64,000 nt of DNA from Comamonas_F sp047606565. Lineage in GTDB: Bacteria; Pseudomonadota; Gammaproteobacteria; Burkholderiales; Burkholderiaceae_C. Position numbers and translations under genes: made by a program. Location of the stretch: assembly GCA_047606565.1 (NCBI GenBank), contig JASGEH010000075.1, positions 13,033 through 77,032 on the forward strand. The letters are read 5' to 3'. Of this stretch, positions 1 to 9,146 are shown in pieces (the stretch's first letter is position 1; each line of letters starts with the position of its first letter). Under the pieces are notes generated by a model. That model saw only the letters and a list, made by a program, of their open reading frames with translations, did not search any database and was not told the DNA's origin.

Positions 1-55
1 CGGATTGCGCCAGGCCCGTTTGTGCGATGGGGCCGTGGTCTTGGCGCGACCAAAG

Positions 56-84
56 AAAAAGGCCACCCGAAGGTGGCCTTTTTT
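56..84. terminator. bidirectional intrinsic terminator
   Basis: A 7-bp perfect stem (GGCCACC / GGTGGCC) with a 4-nt loop is flanked by a run of A on the left and a run of T on the right, so it can stop transcription from both sides. It lies just downstream of the minus-strand tRNA-Val gene. Confidence 0.85.
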
Positions 85-124
85 GAGGAATTGATCTGGA
101 ATTTTCCGACCAACCCTTCTGTGT

Positions 125-201
125 TGGTAGGCGCGATTGGACTCGAACCAACGACCCCCACCATGTCAAGGTGGTGCTCTAACCAGCTGAGCTACGCGCC
201 T
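125..201 (-). tRNA. tRNA-Val (anticodon GAC)
   Basis: The minus strand folds into a complete cloverleaf of 77 nt with an encoded CCA end. The acceptor stem starts AGGCGCG and pairs with CGCGCCT; the anticodon loop is TTGACAT, giving anticodon GAC, which reads valine codons GUC/GUU. The T arm GGTTCGAGTCC is intact. An intrinsic terminator follows 40 bases downstream in the direction of transcription. Confidence 0.95.
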
Positions 202-475
202 GTCGTTCTGTCTTCAGACACCCCGTGTCGTCAACAGAACGCTAGTCTACCACGGTTTTTCGGGGCAAAGCAATTCGTGCGGACTGAGGCGGTGGAACAG
301 GAGGGGGCGGGCATACGCCACAAGGCGTATTGGTGGCCAGGGCGGCGCTGCGTACGCTCGGGGCATCGATGGGGAGGCTGGGCCTGCGAGGGCCGCGAGG
401 TGCAGGCCAGGCCGGCCGGGCCCGTCGATGACCCGCTTTCATTCCACGGCTCTCACTTCTCCCCTGGAGGCATTC

Positions 476-1750
476 ATGAAGATCAATCGTCGCAGCGCCG
501 GCAAGGCTTTTTCCGCGGTCGCCCTGGGCGTCATGGCCCTGGGCCTGACTTCGCTGGCCCAGGCGGCCGACACCATCAAGGTGGGTGTGCTGCACAGCCT
601 GTCGGGCACCATGGCCATTTCGGAAACCGTGCTCAAGGACACCGTGCTGATGGCGATCGACGAGATCAATGCCAAGGGCGGGGTGCTGGGCAAGAAGCTC
701 GAACCGGTGGTGGTCGACCCGGCTTCCGACTGGCCGCTGTTCGCCGAGAAGGCGCGCCAGTTGCTGACGCAGGACAAGGTGGCCGTGGTGTTCGGCTGCT
801 GGACCTCGGTGTCGCGCAAGTCGGTGCTGCCGGTGTTCGAGGAGCTCAACGGCCTGCTGTTCTACCCCGTGCAGTACGAGGGCGAGGAGCTGTCCAAAAA
901 CGTGTTCTACACCGGCGCGGCGCCCAACCAGCAGGCGATTCCGGCGGTCGAGTACCTGCTGAGCAAGGAAGGCGGCGGGGCCAAGCGTTTCGTGCTGCTG
1001 GGCACGGACTACGTCTACCCGCGCACCACCAACAAGATCCTGCGCGCCTTCCTCAACAGCAAGGGCGTGAAGGACGCGGACATCCTGGAGACCTACACGC
1101 CGTTCGGCCACTCTGACTACCAGACCATCGTGGCCGACATCAAGAAGTTCTCGGCCGGCGGCAAGACGGCGGTGGTCTCCACCATCAACGGCGACTCCAA
1201 CGTGCCCTTCTACAAGGAACTGGGCAATGCCGGCCTGAAGGCCTCGGACGTGCCGGTAGTGGCCTTCTCGGTGGGCGAGGAGGAGTTGCGCGGCGTCGAC
1301 ACCAAGCCACTGGTGGGGCACCTGGCGGCCTGGAACTACTTCATGAGCGTGAAGAACCCGACCAACGCCGAGTTCATCAAGAAGTGGTCCGACTATGCCC
1401 GGGCCAAGAAGTTGCCGGGCCAGAGCACCAAGCCGCTGACCAACGACCCGATGGAAGCGACCTACATCGGCATCAACATGTGGAAGCAGGCGGTCGAGAA
1501 GGCTGGCACCACCGATGTGGACAAGGTGATCGCCGCCGTGGGCGGGCAGACCTTCAAGGCGCCCGATGGTTACACCGTGAAGATGGACGAGAAGAACCAC
1601 CATCTGCACAAGCCGGTGCTGATCGGCGAGGTCAAGGCCGACGGCCAGTTCAGCGTGGTCTGGAAGACCAAGGGCCCGATCAAGGCCCAGCCCTGGAGCC
1701 CCTACATCCCCGGCAACGACAAGAAGAAGGACGAGCCCGAGAAGCTGTGA
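476..1750 (+). CDS. urtA: urea ABC transporter, periplasmic urea-binding protein
   Basis: A 424-residue type I periplasmic binding protein of the UrtA family (branched-chain-amide binding fold), the receptor of the high-affinity urea importer. I chose the ATG at 476 because CTGGAGG stands 6-13 bases upstream and the protein then begins with a normal signal peptide (MKINRRSAG..., cleavage after AQA near residue 28); a longer reading from 428 has no such signal. The mature part opens with the family's IKVGVLHSLSGTMAISE segment and ends in a lysine-rich tail. It is first in urtABCDE, and a hairpin after it may let it be made in excess over the membrane parts. UrtA operons are usually nitrogen-regulated, but I see no clear promoter in the 274 bases upstream. 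Confidence 0.95.
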   Translation: MKINRRSAGKAFSAVALGVMALGLTSLAQAADTIKVGVLHSLSGTMAISETVLKDTVLMAIDEINAKGGVLGKKLEPVVVDPASDWPLFAEKARQLLTQDKVAVVFGCWTSVSRKSVLPVFEELNGLLFYPVQYEGEELSKNVFYTGAAPNQQAIPAVEYLLSKEGGGAKRFVLLGTDYVYPRTTNKILRAFLNSKGVKDADILETYTPFGHSDYQTIVADIKKFSAGGKTAVVSTINGDSNVPFYKELGNAGLKASDVPVVAFSVGEEELRGVDTKPLVGHLAAWNYFMSVKNPTNAEFIKKWSDYARAKKLPGQSTKPLTNDPMEATYIGINMWKQAVEKAGTTDVDKVIAAVGGQTFKAPDGYTVKMDEKNHHLHKPVLIGEVKADGQFSVVWKTKGPIKAQPWSPYIPGNDKKKDEPEKL

Positions 1751-1773
1751 AGCGGCGGACGCGGGTGCAGGAC

Positions 1774-1799
1774 GGGGCCGTGCGCATGCGCGCGGCCCC
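1774..1799 (+). terminator. intercistronic hairpin between urtA and urtB
   Basis: GGGGCCG pairs with CGGCCCC around a GC-rich loop, in the 118-base gap between urtA and urtB. There is no T run, so it is more likely an RNA-stabilising or attenuating stem-loop that raises UrtA over UrtBCDE than a full terminator. That role is inferred from position only. Confidence 0.45.
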
Positions 1800-1868
1800 G
1801 CTGCCGGGACCAGGGCCGGCTGGGGCAGGGCGGCCAGAGCAATACACCAGAGCAGAGGCGCGAGGCGC

Positions 1869-3521
1869 ATGACCAAGACCATCGATCGAAAGCCGGCGCG
1901 CGCCGCCGGCAGGCTGCGCACGGCATGCGCCTGCATGCTGTCCGCGGCCGTTTTGCTGTGGAGCGGCGCGGCCCAGGCCTTGACCTCCGAGCAGGCGCTG
2001 GCCATGGCCTCGGGCGCTGCGGCCGAGCGTGCTGATGCCATCACCCAAGCCATCACCCAAGCCGTTACCCAGACCACCGGTAGCGCGCCGGACGCTGACG
2101 CGCGCACCGCCGCCTTCCTGCAGGCGCTGGCCGATGACGGCGTCAAGTTCACCGCCGACCAGGTCTTCATGCTCGAAGGCGACGGCTACGTCGATCCCGC
2201 CACCGGCGCGGCCGCCGAGCCGCCCGAAGATGCGGAGGACGTGGTCAACAACAACTACATGCGCGAGGAAATCGCCGCCGGCATCGCCGCGCTGCAACTG
2301 GCCTCGTCCGATGCCGCCGTGCGCGCGCAGGCCGCCGCCGCGCTCGAAGGCCGCACCGACCCGGCCAAGCTGCCGCTGATCGAGCGCGCGCTGGCCGCCG
2401 AGCAAGACGAGGGCATCCGCACGGCGCTGCAACGCGTGCGCGCGAGCATGCTGCTGGGCAGCGACGACGCTGCCCAGCGCCTGGCGGCCGTGGCCGCGCT
2501 GGCCGACCTCCAGACGCCGGCCACGCAGTCGCTGCTCAACCAACGCCTGCGCGACGAGGAGGACCCGGCGGTCCGGCAGGCCATCGCCGCGGCGATCACC
2601 GCCATCGACGAGCGGCTGGCCTGGGGCGAGCGTCTGGGCGTGCTGTTCACCGGCGTCAGCCTGGGCTCCATCCTGCTGCTGGCCGCGCTGGGTCTGGCCA
2701 TCACCTACGGGCTGATGGGCGTTATCAACATGGCGCATGGTGAGCTGATCATGATCGGAGCCTACGCCACCTTCGTGGTCCAGGGGCTGTTCCAGCGCTA
2801 CCTGCCGGAGGCCTTCGGCTGGTATCTGGCGGTGGCGGTGCCGGTGTCCTTCGCGGTCTCGGCGCTGGTTGGCGCGGCGCTGGAGCGTTCGGTGATCCGC
2901 TTTCTCTATGGCCGGCCGCTGGAGACGCTGCTGGCAACCTGGGGCATCAGCCTGGTGCTGATGCAGGCCGTGCGCAGCCTGTTCGGCGCCCAGAACGTGG
3001 GCGTGGAAAACCCGGCCTGGATGAGCGGCGGCGTGGCGGTGCTGCCCAACCTGATGCTGCCGTGGAACCGGCTGCTCATCATTGTCTTTGCGCTGGCGGT
3101 GCTGCTGGGCGTGTTCTGGCTGATCGCGCGCACCCGGCTGGGCCTGTTCGTGCGCGGCGTCACGCAGAACCGGCCGATGGCCGCCTGCATGGGCGTGGAC
3201 ACCGCGCGCGTGGACACCTATGCCTTCGCGCTGGGCTCGGGCATCGCGGGACTTGCAGGCTGCGCGCTCAGCCAGATCGGCAACGTCGGGCCGGACCTGG
3301 GGCGCGGCTACATCGTCGACTCCTTCCTGGTGGTGGTGCTGGGCGGCGTTGGCCAGTTGGCCGGCACCGTCTACGCGGCGCTGGGCCTGGGCATCGTGGG
3401 CAAGCTTCTGGAGGGATGGTCGGGCGCGGTGCTGGCCAAGATCGCCGTGCTGGTGCTGGTGATCGTCTTCATTCAAAAACGGCCGCAAGGCATCTTCGCC
3501 GCGAAAGGGCGCTCGGCATGA
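1869..3521 (+). CDS. urtB: urea ABC transporter permease UrtB, long form
   Basis: A 550-residue inner-membrane permease of the LivH family. Residues 1-37 look like a signal peptide (ending AQA). A periplasmic alanine-rich helical region with HEAT-like repeats follows, to about residue 250. The permease domain then begins with GVLFTGVSLGSILLLAALGL and carries the typical INMAHGELIMIGAY segment. The long N-terminal region is usual in proteobacterial UrtB and is not a fusion artefact. GAGG lies just before the ATG. The stop codon overlaps the urtC start in ATGA, which indicates translational coupling. Confidence 0.94.
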   Translation: MTKTIDRKPARAAGRLRTACACMLSAAVLLWSGAAQALTSEQALAMASGAAAERADAITQAITQAVTQTTGSAPDADARTAAFLQALADDGVKFTADQVFMLEGDGYVDPATGAAAEPPEDAEDVVNNNYMREEIAAGIAALQLASSDAAVRAQAAAALEGRTDPAKLPLIERALAAEQDEGIRTALQRVRASMLLGSDDAAQRLAAVAALADLQTPATQSLLNQRLRDEEDPAVRQAIAAAITAIDERLAWGERLGVLFTGVSLGSILLLAALGLAITYGLMGVINMAHGELIMIGAYATFVVQGLFQRYLPEAFGWYLAVAVPVSFAVSALVGAALERSVIRFLYGRPLETLLATWGISLVLMQAVRSLFGAQNVGVENPAWMSGGVAVLPNLMLPWNRLLIIVFALAVLLGVFWLIARTRLGLFVRGVTQNRPMAACMGVDTARVDTYAFALGSGIAGLAGCALSQIGNVGPDLGRGYIVDSFLVVVLGGVGQLAGTVYAALGLGIVGKLLEGWSGAVLAKIAVLVLVIVFIQKRPQGIFAAKGRSA

Positions 3522-4668
3522 ACACGGCGATTGCTTCTCCGACCCTGGTGCTGCCGCCTCGTGCGCCGCTGCTCACGCGCGGCGGCTGGTCGGCCTTCGT
3601 GGTCGCGCTGATCGCCGTTTGCGCGGTGGCGCCCGCGCTCAACTTGTGGCTGCCGGCCGACAGTCCGCTGCACATGAGCGACTACATGGTCAACCTGCTG
3701 GGCAAGATCATGTGCTACGCCATCTGCGCGCTGGCCATCGACCTGATCTGGGGCTACGCCGGCATCCTCTCGCTCGGCCACGGCCTGTTCTTCGCGCTGG
3801 GCGGCTACGTGATGGGCATGTACCTGATGCGCCAGATCGGCACCGACGGCAACTACGGCAGCGTGCTGCCGGACTTCATGGTGTTCCTGGACTGGAAGGA
3901 GCTGCCCTGGCACTGGGCGCTGTCGGACAGCTTCCTGGCCACGCTGGCGCTGATCGTGCTGGTGCCGGGTCTGGTCGCCTTCGTGTTCGGCTACTTCTCG
4001 TTTCGCTCGCGCATCAAGGACGTGTACTTCTCCATCATCACCCAGGCGCTGGTGTTCGCGGCCATGCTGCTGTTCTTCCGCAACGAGACCGGCTTTGGCG
4101 GCAACAACGGCTTCACCGACTTCAAGCGCATCCTGGGCCAGCCCATCGCCACGCAGGAAACGCGCATGGCGCTGTTCGTGCTGACCGGGCTGGCGCTGCT
4201 GGGCTGCTTTCTGTTCGCGCGCTGGCTGGTGCGCAGCAAGTACGGCCGGGTGCTGGTGGCGATCCGCGACGCGGAGAGCCGCGTCATGTTCTCGGGCTAC
4301 GACCCGGTGGCCTACAAGCTCAGCATCTGGACGATTTCGGCGGTGATGTGCGGCATTGCTGGGGCCTTGTACGTGCCGCAGGTCGGCATCATCAACCCCA
4401 GCGAGATGAGCCCGGCCAACTCCATCGAGATGGCGATCTGGGCGGCCGTCGGCGGGCGCGGCACGCTGGTCGGGCCGATCGTCGGCGCCTTCGCCGTGAC
4501 CGGGGCCAAGAGCTGGTTCACCGCCGCCTATCCCGAGATCTGGCTGTACTTCCTGGGCGGGCTGTTCATCGCCGTGACGCTGTTCATGCCGCAAGGCATC
4601 GCCGGCCTGGTGCGCCGCTGGACCCGCCGCAAGACCGCCGCCCCGGCATCGAAGCAAGGACCCGCCGC

Positions 4669-4672
<4 letters not shown>
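3518..4672 (+). CDS. urtC: urea ABC transporter permease UrtC
   Basis: A 384-residue permease of the LivM family, the second membrane subunit of the urea importer. The start at 3518 gives the ATGA overlap with urtB and begins MNTAIASPTL. The conserved AIDLIWGYAGILSLGHGLFF segment lies near residue 75, and the LivM-type loop with RVLVAIRDAESRVMF lies in the C-terminal half. About ten hydrophobic segments are visible. A second ATGA overlap joins it to urtD. Confidence 0.94.
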
Positions 4673-5556
<884 letters not shown>

Positions 5557-5562
5557 GCGCGC

Positions 5563-6255
5563 ATGCTCGAAATCAGCAAGGTCAACCAGTACTACAGCGG
5601 CGCCCACATCCTGCGCGACGTCAGCCTGCGCGCCGAGGCCGGCAAGATCACTGTCATCCTCGGGCGCAACGGCGTGGGCAAAACCACGCTGCTGAAGTCG
5701 CTCATGGGGCTGGTGCCGATTCGCTCGGGCGAGATCACGCTGGCCGGCCAGCGCATCGACCGCCTCAAGCCCTACGAGCGCACCCGCCTGGGCCTGGGCT
5801 ACGTGCCGCAGGGCCGCGAGATCTTCTCGCGTCTGACGGTGGAGGAAAACCTGCGCATGGGGCTGGCCTACAAGCCGGCCTCGACGCCGCTCGATGCGGA
5901 GATGTTCGAGCTGTTCCCGGTGCTGCGGCAGATGCTGCAGCGGCGCGGCGGCGACCTCTCGGGAGGGCAGCAGCAGCAACTCGCCATCGCGCGCGCGCTG
6001 CAGCCCAAGCCACGCGTGCTCATCCTCGACGAGCCGACCGAGGGCATCCAGCCATCCATCATCAAGGACATCGGCCGCGTCATCCGCATGCTCGCCGCGC
6101 GCGGCGACATGGCCATCGTGCTGGTCGAGCAGTACTACGACTTCGCCGAGGAACTGGCCGACCACTACGTGGTGATGGAGCGCGGCGAGGTCATCCGCAG
6201 CGGCCTGGGCAAGGACATGCCGGGCGACGGGGTGCGGCAACTCGTGGCGATCTGA
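5563..6255 (+). CDS. urtE: urea ABC transporter ATP-binding protein UrtE
   Basis: A 230-residue ATPase of the LivF type and last gene of the urea operon. Walker A is GRNGVGKTT, the signature is LSGGQQQQLAIARAL and Walker B is VLILDEPTEGIQ. GGGGAGG lies upstream of the ATG, and only 6 bases separate it from urtD. Only 19 bases separate its stop from the stop of ureD, which is transcribed toward it. Confidence 0.94.
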   Translation: MLEISKVNQYYSGAHILRDVSLRAEAGKITVILGRNGVGKTTLLKSLMGLVPIRSGEITLAGQRIDRLKPYERTRLGLGYVPQGREIFSRLTVEENLRMGLAYKPASTPLDAEMFELFPVLRQMLQRRGGDLSGGQQQQLAIARALQPKPRVLILDEPTEGIQPSIIKDIGRVIRMLAARGDMAIVLVEQYYDFAEELADHYVVMERGEVIRSGLGKDMPGDGVRQLVAI

Positions 6256-6274
6256 ACGCGGTATCTGATCGCCG

Positions 6275-7120
6275 TCAGGTCGCCCAGATGCGCGGCGGCA
6301 CGGCGGGCAGCGCCCAGGCCAGCGACCGCCAGCGCGACCAGACCTGCTGCAGCAGGCCGGCCGCGGGCTCGACCACGGGGGCCAGCACGCGTAGCACGAT
6401 CAGGCGCGCATCCGGGCTGGTGGCACCGGCCGTGGCCGCCAGTCCATGTTGCTGCGCGACGTCCTGGGCCACCTCCAGCAGCGCCTGGCGTCGGCCGCGT
6501 TCGATCGGCGAGCCGGCCACGAAGAACAGCGCGGCGCAGCAGCGGTGGCCGGCCAGGCCGAGGGCGCCGTCCATCAGCAAGGTGTCGGCGGCATCGATCA
6601 GGCCGCGTTCCAGCCAGGCGCCCGGCGCCTCGATGTGTTGCAGCAGGCGGCCGCGCGTGAACGGCTTGCGGGCGCCGGGCAGGCCGAAGGCCGCGATGTC
6701 CCAGCCCATCATCTCGGCGCCGGGCGCCAGCTCGATGCGCAGGCGGTTTTCCGCCTGGCAGCCGTCGTAGCAGATGGCTTCCAGCGGCAGCCATTCGAGC
6801 CGCCCGCCCGCGGCCACGCGCAGCCGCGTGGCCTGCAGCGCGGTTTCGCCTTCGCTGCGGTAGAAGCGCGTGGCGCCAGGCGTGGTCAGCAGGCCGTGCG
6901 CGCCGGGGTCCACCTGCACGTCGATGTCCAGCACGTCGCCGCCCACCAGTCCGCTGGGCGGATGCACCATCACGTTGTGGCAGACCGCATCGCCCTCGGG
7001 ATAAAGGCTTTGCAGGATGCGCAGCGGCCCGTCGTGCTCGAAGCGGGCGACGGTGCGGGCGCTGGTGCGAGCGGGTGTGGCGGCGGTGTAGTGCAGTCGG
7101 AGTCGGGCGTGCCAGGGCAT
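6275..7120 (-). CDS. ureD: urease accessory protein UreD, isolated from urease genes
   Basis: A 281-residue protein of the UreD/UreH family, which binds the urease apoenzyme with UreF and UreG during nickel insertion. Family sequences are clear: LQSLYPEGDAVCHNVMVHPP, GLVGGD near residue 58, TTPGATRFYRS, and LEAICYDGCQAEN (many family members have GAEN here). Normally ureD opens a ureDABCEFG operon. Here it is the last gene of a minus-strand series that begins with purine-transport genes (17 bases after a permease) and it ends against urtE, so no urease subunit gene follows. The urease it serves must lie outside this window. Confidence 0.9.
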   Translation of the reverse strand: MPWHARLRLHYTAATPARTSARTVARFEHDGPLRILQSLYPEGDAVCHNVMVHPPSGLVGGDVLDIDVQVDPGAHGLLTTPGATRFYRSEGETALQATRLRVAAGGRLEWLPLEAICYDGCQAENRLRIELAPGAEMMGWDIAAFGLPGARKPFTRGRLLQHIEAPGAWLERGLIDAADTLLMDGALGLAGHRCCAALFFVAGSPIERGRRQALLEVAQDVAQQHGLAATAGATSPDARLIVLRVLAPVVEPAAGLLQQVWSRWRSLAWALPAVPPRIWAT

Positions 7121-7137
7121 GCGGGCGAGTGTAGGGG

Positions 7138-8061
7138 CTAACGTTCGCCCTTGCGGTAAGGCTTCATCAGCGCCTGCGGATAGCTGGCCTTGCGCGCCAC
7201 CAGCACCAGCGCGGCGATCGACAGCAGGTAAGGCAGCATCAGGAAAACCTGGTAGGGCACGTCAATCGCACCGCTTTGCTGCAGGCGCAGTTGCAGGGCA
7301 TCGAAAAAGGCGAACAGCAGCGCGCCGAGCAGCGCCTTGCCGGGCCGCCACGAGGCGAATACCACCAGCGCCACGCAGATCCAGCCGCGCCCGTTGACCA
7401 TGTTGAAGAAGAAGGCGTTGAAGGCCGACAGCGTGATGAAGGCACCGGCCACGCCCATCAGCGCCGAGCCGATCACGATGGCCGCCGTGCGCGTGGCGGC
7501 CACCGGTACGCCCTGGCTCTCGGCAGCCTGCGGGCTTTCGCCCACCATGCGCACCGCCAGCCCGGCCGGCGTGCGGTAGAGCACCCAGGCGGTCAGCGGC
7601 ACCAGCAGCAGCGCCAGCAGCGTCAGCGGGGTTTGCTGCGACAGGATGGGAATGGGCAGCCAGTCCATCGGCGCGAAGGGCTGGATGGCCGGCGGCGTGC
7701 TGACTTTGGGAAAGGCCACGCGGTAGCCGAAGTAGCTCAGCGCCGTCGCCAACATCGTCACGCCCAGGCCCGAGACGTGCTGCGACAGCGCCAGCCCGAC
7801 CGTCAGCGCAGCATGCAGCAGCCCGAAGGCCGCGCCGGTTGCCGCGGCCAGCGCGACGCCGCCCCACAGCGGCAGGCCCTGGTAGACGCCATACCAGCCG
7901 GCGAAAGCGCCGGCCACCATGATGCCCTCGATGCCCAGATTGAGAACGCCCGCGCGCTCGCACCACAGCACGCCCAGCGTGCCCAGGATCAGCGGTGTGG
8001 CGATGCGCAGCACGGCCACCCACAGCGAGGCGTTGGAGAGAAGGTCGAACAGTTCGCTCAT
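7138..8061 (-). CDS. nucleoside/purine-type ABC transporter permease (second subunit)
   Basis: A 307-residue permease of the BPD_transp_2 family, as found with BMP-family binding proteins (YufQ/NupQ type). The family segment TLGVLWCERAGVLNLGIEGIM is near residue 29 and RMVGESPQAAESQGV near residue 190. About eight to ten membrane segments are visible. The start overlaps the stop of the preceding permease gene in ATGA. It forms a heterodimeric channel with the product of 8058-9146. The substrate class (nucleosides or purine bases) is inferred from the family and from the deaminase gene next door. Confidence 0.88.
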   Translation of the reverse strand: MSELFDLLSNASLWVAVLRIATPLILGTLGVLWCERAGVLNLGIEGIMVAGAFAGWYGVYQGLPLWGGVALAAATGAAFGLLHAALTVGLALSQHVSGLGVTMLATALSYFGYRVAFPKVSTPPAIQPFAPMDWLPIPILSQQTPLTLLALLLVPLTAWVLYRTPAGLAVRMVGESPQAAESQGVPVAATRTAAIVIGSALMGVAGAFITLSAFNAFFFNMVNGRGWICVALVVFASWRPGKALLGALLFAFFDALQLRLQQSGAIDVPYQVFLMLPYLLSIAALVLVARKASYPQALMKPYRKGER

Positions 8062-9146
8062 GCAGCCTGCTTGGGAGATGTCGTTGATGTCCAGCGCACG
8101 CGGTAGCGGGTCAGCCACGTCGCGACCAGCACCGCCAGCAGCGCGGTCGCCACGATCACGTCGGCGATGTAGCTGGGTACCCCGACCGCGCGGCTCATGC
8201 TGTCGGCTCCGACCAATACGCCGGCCACGAAAACCGCTGCCGCCACCACGCCCAGCGGGTTCAGCCCGGCCAGCATGGCGATCACGATGCCGGTGTAGCC
8301 ATAGCCCGGCGACAGGTCGAGCGTGACGTAGCTGCTGCGCCCGGCCACCTCGATGGCGCCGGCCAGCCCGGCCAGCGCGCCCGACAGCAGCGCCGTCACG
8401 GCCAGCGTGCGGGTGATCGGGACCCCCGCGAAGCGCGCCGCCTCGGCATTGGCGCCAGTTGCGCGCATGTCGAAGCCCAGCACCGTGAAGCGCTGCACCG
8501 CCCAGACCAGCAGCGCCAGCGCCACGGCCCACAGCAGGCCGGTGTGGATGCGCGTGCGCTCGACCAGCTTGCCCAGCTCCAGCTCGGGCTGCAGCGCCAG
8601 GCTCTGCGGCCAGCCCATGGCCATCGGGTCCTTCATGGGGCCGTCGAGCAGGGCCGAGACGCCCAGCAGCACGATGAAGTTGAGCAGCAAGGTGGTCACG
8701 ACCTCGTCCACGCCCAACTGGCGCTTGAGCAGCGCCGGGCCCAGCAGCAGAAGGCCGCCGGCCAGCGCGGCGGCCAGCATCATCAGTGGAAACAGCAGCA
8801 CTGGCGGCCACGCCAGGCCCACGCCGTCGTACAGGCCACCCACTGCCACGGCGGCCATGGCGCCGGCGTAGAGCTGGCCCTCGGCGCCGATGTTGTAGAG
8901 CCGGGCGCGGAAGGCCACGGCAGCGGCCAGCCCGGTCAGGATCAGCGGCACGGCGCGTGTCAGCGTCTCGCTCCAGGCGAACACCGAGCCGAAGGCGCCG
9001 CTCAGCAGCAACTGGTAAGTGCGGCCGACCGGCGCGCCCGCCAGGGCTACCAGCAAGGCGCTGACTGCCAGCGTGCAGGCGATGGCCGCCAGCGGGGCCA
9101 GCCATCGGGCGGTCCGGCTGGGCTGTGCGCGTGGCTCGATTCTCAT
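8058..9146 (-). CDS. nucleoside/purine-type ABC transporter permease (first subunit)
   Basis: A 362-residue permease of the BPD_transp_2 family (YufP/NupP type). The hallmark AFRARLYNIGAEGQLYAGAM lies near residue 77 and KRQLGVDEVVTTLLLNFIVL near residue 140; FDMRATGANAEAARFAG follows in a cytoplasmic loop. The ATG at 9146 overlaps the upstream ATPase stop, and its own stop overlaps the next permease start, so the three genes are translationally coupled. Confidence 0.88.
   Translation of the reverse strand: MRIEPRAQPSRTARWLAPLAAIACTLAVSALLVALAGAPVGRTYQLLLSGAFGSVFAWSETLTRAVPLILTGLAAAVAFRARLYNIGAEGQLYAGAMAAVAVGGLYDGVGLAWPPVLLFPLMMLAAALAGGLLLLGPALLKRQLGVDEVVTTLLLNFIVLLGVSALLDGPMKDPMAMGWPQSLALQPELELGKLVERTRIHTGLLWAVALALLVWAVQRFTVLGFDMRATGANAEAARFAGVPITRTLAVTALLSGALAGLAGAIEVAGRSSYVTLDLSPGYGYTGIVIAMLAGLNPLGVVAAAVFVAGVLVGADSMSRAVGVPSYIADVIVATALLAVLVATWLTRYRVRWTSTTSPKQAA

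Noticed and set aside
334..349. Sigma-54-like GG-N10-GC sequence upstream of urtA
   Set aside because: Only the invariant GG and GC and a few other bases match; in GC-rich DNA this is expected by chance.
242..3488. Long open frames on the minus strand opposite urtA and urtB (602-642 codons)
   Set aside because: They are His/Gln/Arg-rich frames caused by high GC on the strand opposite real genes and have no recognisable domain.
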